A DNA stretch of 64,000 bases from Bradyrhizobium glycinis (GTDB lineage: Bacteria; Pseudomonadota; Alphaproteobacteria; Rhizobiales; Xanthobacteraceae): the NCBI RefSeq assembly GCF_016031655.1, contig NZ_JACCHQ010000004.1, forward strand, positions 62,001 through 126,000. Direction: 5' to 3'. The translations under genes and the position numbers were made by a program. The notes under the pieces were generated by a model. The model did no database searches. It saw only the letters and a list, made by a program, of their open reading frames with translations, and was not told where the DNA came from. Positions 37,183 to 45,917 of this stretch are shown in pieces. How positions within the stretch are numbered: the stretch's first letter is position 1; the number at the start of each line of letters is the position of its first letter.

Positions 37183-38841
37183 ATGAGCAAGGCAAATGGC
37201 GCGAGCCTGATCGACCTTCAGATCATGTGGCACCGGCTGATCGCCGTGGTCGAGGAGCAGGCGCAGGTGCTCTTGCGCACCGCCTTCAGCCCGATCGTGC
37301 GCGAATGCGGCGACCTCTCGGCCGGCGTGTTCGACCTCAAGGGCCGGATGCTGGCGCAGGCGGTGACCGGCACGCCCGGCCACGTCAACTCGATGGCGGA
37401 ATCGGTGAAGCACTTCATCGCTCACTTCCCGCTTGAGACGATGAAGGAGGGCGATGCCTACATCACCAACGATCCCTGGATGGGCACCGGTCATCTCAAC
37501 GATTTCGTCGTCACCACGCCCTGCTTCAAGGACGGCAAGGTCGTCGCGCTGTTCTCCTGCACCAGTCATCTCATGGATATCGGCGGCATCGGCTTCGGGC
37601 CCGATGCCACCGACGTGTTCATGGAGGGGCTCTACATCCCCATGCTGAAGCTGATCGATCAGGGCGTCGTCAACGAGACGCTGATGGCGATGATCCGCAC
37701 CAACACGCGCCTGCCGATCGATACCGAGGGCGACACCTATTCACTCGCGGGCTGCAACGATGTCGGCTGCGAGCGCCTGGTCGAGATGATGAGCGAGTTC
37801 AGCATCGACACGCTCGACGAGCTCGGCGATTACATCTGCGACCGCTCGCGCGAGGCCGTGCTGGCCGAGATCGCAAAGCTGCCGAAGGGCAGCTGGCGCA
37901 ACACCATGGTGGTCGACGGTTATGATGCGCCGGTGACGCTGGCGGCGACGCTGACGATCTCGGATAGCGGCATCCACGTCGATTTCGACGGCACATCCGC
38001 GGCCTCGAAGTTCGGCATCAACGTGCCGCTGTCCTACACCACGGCCTATACTGTGTTCGGCCTCGGCTGCGTCGTCGCCTCTCAGATCCCCAACAATGCC
38101 GGCTCGCTCTCGCCGCTCACGGTGTCGGCGCCGGCGGGCGCGATCCTCAATGCGCCGAAGCCGGCGCCCGTGGCGTCGCGCCACGTCATCGGCCAGATGC
38201 TGCCGGACGTCGTGTTCGGCTGCCTGCGCCAGATCATTCCCGAGCGCGTTCCGGCGGAAGGCACCTCCTGCCTGTGGAATCTCAACGTGCGCGGCCAGAC
38301 CCGCTCTGGCGCCGGCGGCAATTACGGTTTCTCGATGGCGGTCACCTCCAACGGCGGCACCGGCGCGCGCTTTACCAAGGACGGGTTGTCGGCCACCGCT
38401 TACCCAAGCGGCGTGCGCGGCACGCCGGTCGAGATTGCGGAAACGCAGACCCCGCTGATCTTCTGGCGCAAGGAGCTGCGCCCGGATTCCGGCGGGGCGG
38501 GGCGCACCCGCGGCGGTCTCGGCCAGATCATCGAGGTCGGCAGCGGGGTCGATGCGCCGTTCGACATTCTCGCCGCGTTCGACCGCATCGATCATCCGCC
38601 GCGCGGGCGGGACGGCGGCCGGAACGGCGAGGCCGGCTATGTCGGTCTCAAGTCCGGCAAGAAGCTGCGCGGCAAGGGCTTTCAGCAGGTGCCGCCGGAC
38701 GACCGGCTGGTCGTGATGACGCCCGGCGGTGCCGGCATTGGCGATCCCAGGGAGCGCGATCGCGCGGCCGTCAACGACGACGTCGCGAGCGGTCTCGTGT
38801 CTTCGGAGAACGCAGTCAAGGTCTATGGGTACGCGCGTTGA
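37183..38841 (+). CDS. Hydantoinase B / 5-oxoprolinase family protein (HyuB-like)
   Basis: This 552-aa HyuB-type subunit has AFSPIVRECGDLSAGVFDLKG, NDPWMGTGHLNDFVV, and a C-terminal GGGAGIGDP-like block (GGAGIGDPRERD). It is expected to work with HyuA on a cyclic amide. It is followed by a TRAP transporter operon that could import the substrate. Confidence 0.9.
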   Translation: MSKANGASLIDLQIMWHRLIAVVEEQAQVLLRTAFSPIVRECGDLSAGVFDLKGRMLAQAVTGTPGHVNSMAESVKHFIAHFPLETMKEGDAYITNDPWMGTGHLNDFVVTTPCFKDGKVVALFSCTSHLMDIGGIGFGPDATDVFMEGLYIPMLKLIDQGVVNETLMAMIRTNTRLPIDTEGDTYSLAGCNDVGCERLVEMMSEFSIDTLDELGDYICDRSREAVLAEIAKLPKGSWRNTMVVDGYDAPVTLAATLTISDSGIHVDFDGTSAASKFGINVPLSYTTAYTVFGLGCVVASQIPNNAGSLSPLTVSAPAGAILNAPKPAPVASRHVIGQMLPDVVFGCLRQIIPERVPAEGTSCLWNLNVRGQTRSGAGGNYGFSMAVTSNGGTGARFTKDGLSATAYPSGVRGTPVEIAETQTPLIFWRKELRPDSGGAGRTRGGLGQIIEVGSGVDAPFDILAAFDRIDHPPRGRDGGRNGEAGYVGLKSGKKLRGKGFQQVPPDDRLVVMTPGGAGIGDPRERDRAAVNDDVASGLVSSENAVKVYGYAR

Positions 38842-38874
38842 TGCATCAACGCGCTCGGTAAACGGAGGGGAGCA

Positions 38875-39876
38875 ATGATTACGCGACGTCATTTCACCGC
38901 GGGCGCAGCAACGCTGCTCGCCGCCGGCCACATCTCGACGCGGTCGCGGGCGGCGACGACAAGCTGGGACATGTCAACGGTCTGGCCCGACGGCAATTTC
39001 CACACCCAGAACGCGATGGCGTTTGCGGAGGAGGTGAAGAAGCAGAGCGGCGGCGCGGTTGCCATCACCGTGAAGGCCGGCGGTCAGCTCGGCTTCAAGG
39101 GGCCCGAGCATCTGCGCGCCGTGCGCGACGGCCTCGTGCCGCTCGCCGACGTCCTCAACATCCAGCAGGTCGGCGACGAGCCCTTCATGGGCGTCGAGAG
39201 CATCCCCTTCCTCTGCGGGTCCGTGGACGAGCTCAAGGTGCTGCACAAATATGTGCGGCCCGAATACGAGAAGATCGCCGCGCGCAACAACCAGAAGATC
39301 CTCTACATCGTGCCGTGGCCGACGCAATATCTGCATCTGAAGACGAAGGTCGCCGACGTCGAGGGCCTCAAGAACATCAAGATCCGGGTACCCGACAAGA
39401 ATGCGGTCGAGATGCTCAATGCCATCGGCATGGCGGCGGTGATGATCCCCTGGGGCGAAACGATCCCCGCACTCGCCTCCGGCGCGGTGGCTGGGGTCTC
39501 CACCTCGTCGGTTTCCGGCGTTGACGGCAAGTTCTGGGAGTTCCTGAAATACGTCTACCCGACCAACCATGTCTGGTCGTCGCAGATGCTCACCGTCAAT
39601 CTGGATTCCTGGAAGGCGCTCTCCGCAGATCAGCAGAAGCTCGTCGCCGATGTCGCGGCGAAGATGGAGCCGGGCTTCTGGGCCAATTCGCTCAAGGCCG
39701 ACGTCGACAGCCTCAACCGCCTCAAGGAGGGCGGCATGGAGGTGGTGCCGGTGTCGGACGCGATGATGGCGGAGATCCGGGCCAAGACCGCGCCGCAGCT
39801 GGACGCCTTCCTCAAGCGCGTGCCGGCCGCGGACAAGCCGGTGCGGGCCTATCTCGCCGAAATGAAGCGCGGCTGA
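38875..39876 (+). CDS. TRAP transporter solute-binding subunit DctP
   Basis: The 333-aa periplasmic protein has an N-terminal signal with a Tat-like RR (MITRRHFTAGAATLLAAGHI) and the DctP fold, including the KIRVPDKNAVEMLNAIGMA block with its conserved ligand Arg. It is the extracytoplasmic receptor of the TRAP system completed by the next two genes, and lies 33 nt downstream of hyuB. Confidence 0.9.
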   Translation: MITRRHFTAGAATLLAAGHISTRSRAATTSWDMSTVWPDGNFHTQNAMAFAEEVKKQSGGAVAITVKAGGQLGFKGPEHLRAVRDGLVPLADVLNIQQVGDEPFMGVESIPFLCGSVDELKVLHKYVRPEYEKIAARNNQKILYIVPWPTQYLHLKTKVADVEGLKNIKIRVPDKNAVEMLNAIGMAAVMIPWGETIPALASGAVAGVSTSSVSGVDGKFWEFLKYVYPTNHVWSSQMLTVNLDSWKALSADQQKLVADVAAKMEPGFWANSLKADVDSLNRLKEGGMEVVPVSDAMMAEIRAKTAPQLDAFLKRVPAADKPVRAYLAEMKRG

Positions 39877-39885
39877 GGACGAGGC

Positions 39886-40479
39886 GTGGTGAGCGTTACG
39901 CCCGAAGCATCGCACAGCCTCAACGCAGCGGCGCCCGCGCCGCTGCGCATCATGCTCGACGGCATCGATCGCCTCGGCCGGCTCGACGGCTGGATCGGCG
40001 GCTTCTGTCTCTTGATGCTGACGCTGTTGATGTTGTGCGAGGTCGCAACCCGCTTTCTCTCGAATTTCCTGCCGTTCTTTCCGCCAACCATCTCGATCGC
40101 GTGGGAATACTCGTCCTATCTGATGGCGGCGTCCTTCACCTTCGGCGCCGCCATGACGCTGCGCGTCGGCGGCCACATTCGCGTCGTGCTGCTGCTGAAG
40201 AACGCACCAGCGACCGTGCAGCGCGGGCTCGAGATCCTCTCGGCGGCGGCCGGCTTCGCCTTCATGGCGTTCCTGACCTCGGCCATGGCGAAATTCGCCT
40301 GGAGCGCCTTCCTGCGCGGCCAGGTCTCGACCTCGAGCGACACGCCGCTGTGGTTTCCCCAAGCGATCGTCACCTTCGGCATGCTGCTGCTGACGCTGCA
40401 GTTCCTGGCGCGTGCGATCCAGGCCGCGCTCGGCCTGCCGCTGGAAGATCATCGCATGAAAGCCTCGCCCGTCGAATGA
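39886..40479 (+). CDS. TRAP transporter small permease subunit DctQ
   Basis: This 197-aa protein has about four transmembrane helices. It begins at GTG 39886 (GTG 39889 is possible); GAGG precedes it by 7 nt. DctQ bridges the DctP receptor and the DctM channel. It sits between them in the operon with short gaps. Confidence 0.88.
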   Translation: MVSVTPEASHSLNAAAPAPLRIMLDGIDRLGRLDGWIGGFCLLMLTLLMLCEVATRFLSNFLPFFPPTISIAWEYSSYLMAASFTFGAAMTLRVGGHIRVVLLLKNAPATVQRGLEILSAAAGFAFMAFLTSAMAKFAWSAFLRGQVSTSSDTPLWFPQAIVTFGMLLLTLQFLARAIQAALGLPLEDHRMKASPVE

Positions 40480-40510
40480 CCGCCCTATCCGCATCCGGAT
40501 CCAAGATCGC

Positions 40511-41815
40511 ATGACCATCGAAGTCGTCGCCCTGTTCGCGATCCTGTTTGTGCTGCTGGCCTGCGGCGTCTGGATCGGCCTCACGCTTGCGCTCACCGCG
40601 ACGTTGCTGCTCGCGATGTTCCGTTCGATCCCGCTCGACAAGCTGCTGCCGCAATACGCCTGGAACATCCTGACCACGCAGGAGCTGCTGGCGCTGCCGC
40701 TGTTCATCCTGATGGGCGAGTTGCTTTTTCGCACCCGCCTGTCGCGCTCGCTGTTTCAGGGATTGGCGCCGTGGGCCGGGCTGCTGCCCGGCCGCCTCCT
40801 GCATGTCAACGTGATCGGCTGCACCATCTTCGCGGCGATCTCTGGCTCCTCGGCCGCGACGACGCAGGTGATCGGCCGCATGTCGCTCAACGAGCTCCTG
40901 CGCCGCGGCTATTCCCGCGACATCGCGATCGGCTCGCTCGCCGGCGCCGGCACGCTCGGCTTCCTGATCCCGCCGTCCAACATCATGATCATCTACGGCG
41001 TGCTCGGCGATGTCTCGATCCTGAAGCTGTTCACCGCCGGCGTGCTGCCGGGCTTCCTGCTGGCCGCGACCTTCATGGCCTGGGTGATGCTGCATACGAG
41101 CCTCAAGCCCGCGATGGTACCCGAGACGGAAGCCAAGCTTTCGCAGGTGCCGTGGAGCGAGCGCTTTGCAGCACTGAAGGATCTCGCGCCGGCGCTGTTC
41201 CTGATCGCCTGTGTGCTCGGCTCGATGTATGGCGGGCTCGCAACGCCCTCGGAGGCCGCCGCCGTCGGCGTGCTCGGCGCGGGCCTGGTTGCCTGGGCGC
41301 AAGGCGCGATCTCGCAACAGGTGATGCGCGACGTGCTGATCGGCTCGGTCGTGACCTGCTCGATGATCGCGCTGATCGTGCTGGGGGCCTCGATCCTCGG
41401 CAATGCCGCGGCGTTCCTCGGCATTCCTCAAGCGGTCGCCGCGTTCGTCAAGGGCCTCGGCCTGTCGCCCTTCATGCTGATCGTGGCGCTGATCGTCTTC
41501 TATCTCGTGCTCGGCTGTTTCCTCGACGGCTTCTCGATGATCGTGATGACGCTGCCGATCGTGCTGCCGATCGTGAAGGGCGCCGGCTTCGACGAGGTCT
41601 GGTTCGGCGTCTTCCTTGTGCTCGCCGTAGAAATGGCGCAGATCACCCCGCCCGTCGGCTTCAACCTGTTCGTCATCCAGGGCCTGACCGAAGACGGCCT
41701 CGGCTACATCGCGCGCGTCACCTTGCCGTATCTCTTGATCATGATCGGCTTCGTGCTGCTGCTGACGCTCTGGCCGGGCATCGTCACGATTCTGCCAAAG
41801 GTGCTTTACGGATAA
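40511..41815 (+). CDS. TRAP transporter large permease subunit DctM
   Basis: The 434-aa large membrane subunit has about 12 helices, with the family blocks SGSSAATTQVIGRM, GTLGFLIPPSN and QITPPVGFNLFVIQG. It completes the importer, likely for a carboxylated cyclic compound or its product given the adjacent hyuAB, though this is inference. Confidence 0.95.
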   Translation: MTIEVVALFAILFVLLACGVWIGLTLALTATLLLAMFRSIPLDKLLPQYAWNILTTQELLALPLFILMGELLFRTRLSRSLFQGLAPWAGLLPGRLLHVNVIGCTIFAAISGSSAATTQVIGRMSLNELLRRGYSRDIAIGSLAGAGTLGFLIPPSNIMIIYGVLGDVSILKLFTAGVLPGFLLAATFMAWVMLHTSLKPAMVPETEAKLSQVPWSERFAALKDLAPALFLIACVLGSMYGGLATPSEAAAVGVLGAGLVAWAQGAISQQVMRDVLIGSVVTCSMIALIVLGASILGNAAAFLGIPQAVAAFVKGLGLSPFMLIVALIVFYLVLGCFLDGFSMIVMTLPIVLPIVKGAGFDEVWFGVFLVLAVEMAQITPPVGFNLFVIQGLTEDGLGYIARVTLPYLLIMIGFVLLLTLWPGIVTILPKVLYG

Positions 41816-41850
41816 AACGACATGTTTCGGGATCGGCGGATCAAAAGCAA

Positions 41851-41874
41851 AAACGGTCAGTGTCACTGCCGTTT
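41851..41874. promoter_or_regulatory. Imperfect dyad between the TRAP operon and the PQQ dehydrogenase
   Basis: AAACGGTCAGTG (41851-41862) is matched by CACTGCCGTTT (41864-41874), differing by one extra T. No T-run follows, so an operator or a weak terminator are both possible. The rest of 41816-42137 has no recognisable gene; a clear Shine-Dalgarno (GGGAGGA) lies at 42124-42130. Confidence 0.35.
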
Positions 41875-42137
41875 CAGGTCGCCCTGCATCGAACCGACTT
41901 CAGCGCGCATTCCGTATTTGCACGTCCTGTGATCCGTCGTACAGTGTAACGGCAAGCGGAAGTACAACAGCAACCACTCCGGTGAACGTGGCTCCTCGGC
42001 GCAATGTGCCGAGAGAGGGGCATCTGTTGACGATTCGGTCCGATGGAGGACGATCGACGCACACTGAACTGCAAATAGCCCTCGTAGCGGCGTTCACGAG
42101 ACGCAATCAACAAACACAAGAGCGGGAGGAAGTACAA

Positions 42138-43856
42138 ATGAGGAAGCAGTGGCTCAGCTCGGTCTTGCCTGTCGTTGTCGTTGCGACATTTGCAGCGACG
42201 GCGGCATTGGCTCAGTCCGTGGATACGGCCCGTATCGAGTCCGCCGGCCAGAACGATTGGCTCACCTATCACGGTTCCTACAAGTCCCATCACTACAGCC
42301 CGCTTGCGCAGATCAATGCGAGCAATGTCGGCAATCTGAGCGTGGCATGGACGCACATTCCCGGGCGATCGACGCGCGGCCTGCAGTCGATGCCGCTCGT
42401 CGCCGATGGCGTGCTGTACTATTCGGGCTCTTACAGCCGGGTGTTCGCGCTGAACGGCGCGACCGGCGAGGTCATCTGGTCGTTCTTTCCGGAGCTGGAT
42501 GAGGCGCTGATCAGCCGGCAGACCCACTCGCCTTACAACCGCGGCGTCGCTCTCGGCGAAGGCAAAGTCTTCGTCGGCACGATGGATGGCCGTGTCTTCG
42601 GGCTGGACGCCAAGACCGGAAAGGTTCTCTGGGAGTCCAGGCTGATCGACTCGCAGAAGCTGACGGTGGGTTTCACCGGCGCGCCGCTCTACGCGAAGGG
42701 CAGCGTGATTATCGGCGCGCAGGGCGGCGAATGGCCGGGCCGCGGCCCGATCTTCGCGCTCGACGCCGCGACCGGAAAGAAGAAGTGGGAGTTCCTCACG
42801 GTCGCAGGCACTGAAGAGGCCATGAAGACCTGGGGCAACGAATCCTGGCGCACCGGCGGCGGTGGCGGCTGGATGCCGGGCACCTACGATTCCGAGACCA
42901 ACACTATCCTGTGGGGCACTGCGAACCCGGCGCCGCTCTACGATTGGTCGGGCCCAGACTACAAGACGCAGGGCGCGCGTCCCGGTGACAATCTCTATAC
43001 GACCTCGGTGATCGGGCTCGACATCGATACCGGCAAGCTGAAGTTCTACCATCAGGAACTGCCGCACGATGCCTGGGACTTCGACAGCTCGGTCGGCGAA
43101 TTCGTGATGCTCGAGCGAGACGGCCAGAAATACGTGGTCCATCCGAACAAGGGCGGCTTCGTCTTCGTCTACGACCGCAATCTCAAAGTGAAGAACGTCT
43201 GGCGGCTGGTCGAGAACATCAACTTCGTCAAGGATATCGATCCCAAGACCGGCGCGCTGATCGGCCGTCGCGATTTCCCGGTCGGCAAAGTCACCGAACC
43301 ACCGCTGTGTCCGTTCATCGGCGGCGGCATCAGCTGGAACGCCGGATCGTACAGCCCCAAGACCGGTCTCTATTACAAGATCGGACAGGAATGGTGCATG
43401 ACGCTGGATATCCAGAAGACGACACCGGTCACCACGCCGCAGGCCCAGCTCAATATCGGCGCCGATTTCAAGATGGTGCCTCCTCCAGGTGGCGAGATCT
43501 ACGGGCATCTCGACGCGCGCGATCCCATTACGGGCGCGAAGAAATGGGAGGTTCGCTATCCCGAGCCTCCGCTCGGAAGCGTGCTGTCGACCGCGGGCAA
43601 CCTCGTCTTCGTGCCTGATTCCCGCGGCGTGCTGCACGCCTATGATGCCGAGACCGGCGCCGAGCTGTGGAAGCACAACAACGGCACCGGCCACCAGGGC
43701 GGCATCGTCAGCTACTCCGTCGGCGGCAAGCAATATATCGCCGTGACGGCAGGCTTCGGCGGGATGCTGGCGGACGAATATGCGCCGAACTTCGGCGGCG
43801 TCTACAAGAGCATGCCGCGTGACGACGGCGCCTTGGTCGTCTTCAGCCTGAAATAG
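42138..43856 (+). CDS. PQQ-dependent alcohol dehydrogenase, lanthanide-type signature
   Basis: This 572-aa periplasmic quinoprotein has a signal peptide (MRKQWLSSVLPVVVVATFA..) and an eight-bladed propeller with repeated GKxxWE blocks. Metal and active-site residues are the Glu in GAQGGEWPG, the Asn in GTANPAP and the catalytic Asp in HDAWDFDSS. The second Asp of WDFD is the residue that marks rare-earth-dependent enzymes (it is Ala in calcium MxaF). The usual vicinal Cys pair is missing. ATG 42138 is preferred over 41982 because of the signal peptide and GGGAGGA. Cytochrome c and MoxJ-like genes follow. Confidence 0.9.
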   Translation: MRKQWLSSVLPVVVVATFAATAALAQSVDTARIESAGQNDWLTYHGSYKSHHYSPLAQINASNVGNLSVAWTHIPGRSTRGLQSMPLVADGVLYYSGSYSRVFALNGATGEVIWSFFPELDEALISRQTHSPYNRGVALGEGKVFVGTMDGRVFGLDAKTGKVLWESRLIDSQKLTVGFTGAPLYAKGSVIIGAQGGEWPGRGPIFALDAATGKKKWEFLTVAGTEEAMKTWGNESWRTGGGGGWMPGTYDSETNTILWGTANPAPLYDWSGPDYKTQGARPGDNLYTTSVIGLDIDTGKLKFYHQELPHDAWDFDSSVGEFVMLERDGQKYVVHPNKGGFVFVYDRNLKVKNVWRLVENINFVKDIDPKTGALIGRRDFPVGKVTEPPLCPFIGGGISWNAGSYSPKTGLYYKIGQEWCMTLDIQKTTPVTTPQAQLNIGADFKMVPPPGGEIYGHLDARDPITGAKKWEVRYPEPPLGSVLSTAGNLVFVPDSRGVLHAYDAETGAELWKHNNGTGHQGGIVSYSVGGKQYIAVTAGFGGMLADEYAPNFGGVYKSMPRDDGALVVFSLK

Positions 43857-43874
43857 GTAAGCCGCGGATGGTCT

Positions 43875-43908
43875 GATCCTGGAGCGGGCGCAAGCCCGCT
43901 CCAGGATC
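43875..43908. repeat. 15-bp perfect hairpin with GCAA loop between dehydrogenase and cytochrome genes
   Basis: GATCCTGGAGCGGGC (43875-43889) pairs perfectly with GCCCGCTCCAGGATC (43894-43908) around GCAA, a GNRA tetraloop. No T-run follows, so a stabilising or attenuating intercistronic structure is more likely than a terminator. Confidence 0.7.
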
Positions 43909-43949
43909 GATGTCGCGGCAGTGCGCGGATCAGGAATGGAGCGTAGCTG

Positions 43950-44288
43950 TTGAGACTGCCTTGCAAGACGATTTTGGCGGGGCTGGGCGCCTCGTTGGTG
44001 TGGGCTGCGATGGCCCAGGCACAATCCGCCACACCCGCGCCGGAGAACGCGGCGTTCGAGGTCGAGCAGGTGTTCGCGGGGACCTGCGGCTTTTGTCACT
44101 CCGACGGTGGCCGGGCCGCCGGCAAGGGGCCGCAATTGATGAATTCGCCGCGCGACGATGCCTTTATTCGCGACCGCATCAAGCACGGCAAGCAGGGGGC
44201 GATGCCGGCGTTCGACGGCGCCTTCACCGATGCCCAGATCGACCAGATGATCAAGTACATCCGCGCCCTGAAACCGCGCGACGGCTGA
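43950..44288 (+). CDS. Small periplasmic c-type cytochrome
   Basis: The 112-aa protein has a signal peptide (MRLPCKTILAGLGASLVWAAMA), one CxxCH heme motif (CGFCH) and a likely Met ligand in GAMPAFDGAF. It starts with TTG at 43950. It is the presumed electron acceptor of the PQQ dehydrogenase, the counterpart of XoxG or cytochrome cL. It is followed 17 nt later by the MoxJ-like gene. Confidence 0.88.
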   Translation: MRLPCKTILAGLGASLVWAAMAQAQSATPAPENAAFEVEQVFAGTCGFCHSDGGRAAGKGPQLMNSPRDDAFIRDRIKHGKQGAMPAFDGAFTDAQIDQMIKYIRALKPRDG

Positions 44289-44305
44289 CGAGCAGAGAGC
44301 GCGGA

Positions 44306-45073
44306 ATGAAGGCATTTGCCCCGGTCATCGTCGCTGCCGCCATCGTCCTGTCGGGGCAAGCGTCGGCACGACCCCTGGAGGCGATCCGCTCCAGCGGCGT
44401 GATCGGGCTGTGCGCGCACCCCAATTCGCTTCCCTTTGCGCACAAGGCCGGCGAGCCGCCCGGCTTTCAGGTCGAGTTCGGTCGGGCGCTGGCACGCGAG
44501 CTCGGTGTCTCGCTGAGGCTCGATTGGATCATCACGCAGTACCAGATGCGCAGCGCCGGCTGCGACATTCTTCTGGACGTCATCGCCGATCGCGAAGCGC
44601 AAGGCGAAACCCGCCTGAGAATCTCCAAACCGTATTATCGCACGGGCGTCGCGCTCGCCGTGCCCTCATCCAGCACGCTCACGTCCTTCGCCAGCCTCAA
44701 CGAGTCGACCAAGGTGGGGGTGCAGGTTGGATCGATCGCAGCCATGATCATCGGCCGGCGGCGCGTGCCGATATCGACCTTCGGCTTCGAGAGCGACAGT
44801 CTGGAGGCCGTATCGAAACGTGAGATCGACGCCGCCGCGGTCACGCCCACCGCCGCCAGCTATTTCAATCTGACCCATCCGGACAATCCGCTCCGGATCC
44901 TGGATCGCGACGAGAGCACGGCCGATCTGAACTGGAATGTCGGCGTCGGCATGGTCCGCCCGGACGATGCGTTGCGCGAAGCCATCGACGCGGCCGTCGA
45001 ACGGCTGCGCAGCGACGGCACGATCGACCGCATCTACGGCCGCTACGGTATCGCGCTGCAGGCGCCGAGATAG
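44306..45073 (+). CDS. Periplasmic binding protein-like protein, MoxJ/XoxJ type
   Basis: The 255-aa protein has a signal peptide (MKAFAPVIVAAAIVLSGQASA) and an SBP family-3-like fold, with LGVSLRLDWIITQ and RSAGCDILLDVIAD. In methanol dehydrogenase operons a related protein (MxaJ/XoxJ) follows the cytochrome and helps activate the enzyme, so this position argues for that role rather than transport. No permease or ATPase gene is adjacent. Confidence 0.82.
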   Translation: MKAFAPVIVAAAIVLSGQASARPLEAIRSSGVIGLCAHPNSLPFAHKAGEPPGFQVEFGRALARELGVSLRLDWIITQYQMRSAGCDILLDVIADREAQGETRLRISKPYYRTGVALAVPSSSTLTSFASLNESTKVGVQVGSIAAMIIGRRRVPISTFGFESDSLEAVSKREIDAAAVTPTAASYFNLTHPDNPLRILDRDESTADLNWNVGVGMVRPDDALREAIDAAVERLRSDGTIDRIYGRYGIALQAPR

Positions 45074-45154
45074 CGCGCTGCATGACGCAACGACGCTGTC
45101 CCGACTTAGCCGGGATAGCGTCGCTGCCGCGCGAATCGGTGCTCGCGTGCGGCC

Positions 45155-45799
45155 TCAGGCCGCCGCCTTCTTCCGCGCGAGCTCAGCCTTATACAGCTCG
45201 AACTCCTCGGCGATCGCCTTCGCAATTGACGGCCGCTGACGCAGCCGCTCGTAATACGCCTTCACACTCGGCCATTTCGCAAGCTCGATCGGCGGCGTCG
45301 CCATGGTCCAGTTGATGATCGTGACGAGATAGGCATCGGCCACGCTGAAATGGTCGAGCAGGAACTCGCGTCCCTTCAGGTAATTGTCCAGATAGTCGAG
45401 CCGCGACAGGTTCTTCTCCAGGGCATAGGCCTTGGCTTCCTGCGGCGCCTTGCGGTCGAGCATGGGGATGAAGAGACCCTTGTGCAGCTCGGTGCCGATG
45501 AAGCAGAGCCATTGATGCAGCCGGGTGCGTTCGATGCCGGCGCTCGCGCCGAGGCCGGCTTGCGGGAAACGGTCCGCGACATATTGCAGGATCGCGGCGT
45601 TCTCGGTCAGCACCACGCCCTCGTCGGTGCGCAGCGTCGGCACGAGGCCGATCGGATTCACGGTGCGGAAATCGGAGCCGTCGTTCAGCACCTTCTTGGT
45701 CGGCGGATCGACTTCGAGGTAGTTCGCCTCGGCGCCGGCTTCATACAGCGCGACGCGTGTCGCCATCGAGCAGGCAAGCGGCGAGAAATAGAGATCCAT
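45155..45799 (-). CDS. Glutathione S-transferase
   Basis: The 214-aa protein has the thioredoxin-like N-terminal domain (MDLYFSPLACSMATRVAL), the cis-Pro region GLVPTLRTDEG and the TENAAILQYVAD glutathione-binding block. An all-helical C-terminal domain contains FSVADAYL. It probably conjugates electrophiles. It is divergent from a TetR gene and a perfect inverted repeat lies between them. Confidence 0.92.
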   Translation of the reverse strand: MDLYFSPLACSMATRVALYEAGAEANYLEVDPPTKKVLNDGSDFRTVNPIGLVPTLRTDEGVVLTENAAILQYVADRFPQAGLGASAGIERTRLHQWLCFIGTELHKGLFIPMLDRKAPQEAKAYALEKNLSRLDYLDNYLKGREFLLDHFSVADAYLVTIINWTMATPPIELAKWPSVKAYYERLRQRPSIAKAIAEEFELYKAELARKKAAA

Positions 45800-45852
45800 C
45801 TGTAGCCTCCTTGGACAATTCCTCTTGGGTGTCGCTCAACCTGGCCAGATTG

Positions 45853-45917
45853 ATTTTTGTACCATCTTGCATAATATGGGCTTGGTCAAGGATTATCTTG
45901 CGGAATGGTACAAAAAT
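45853..45917. promoter_or_regulatory. Candidate TetR operator: perfect 13-bp inverted repeat
   Basis: ATTTTTGTACCAT (45853-45865) and ATGGTACAAAAAT (45905-45917) are exact inverted copies 39 nt apart, between the divergent GST and TetR genes. The second arm covers the TetR start codon. Each arm is centred on GTAC, so each may be a separate dimer site. Confidence 0.55.
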
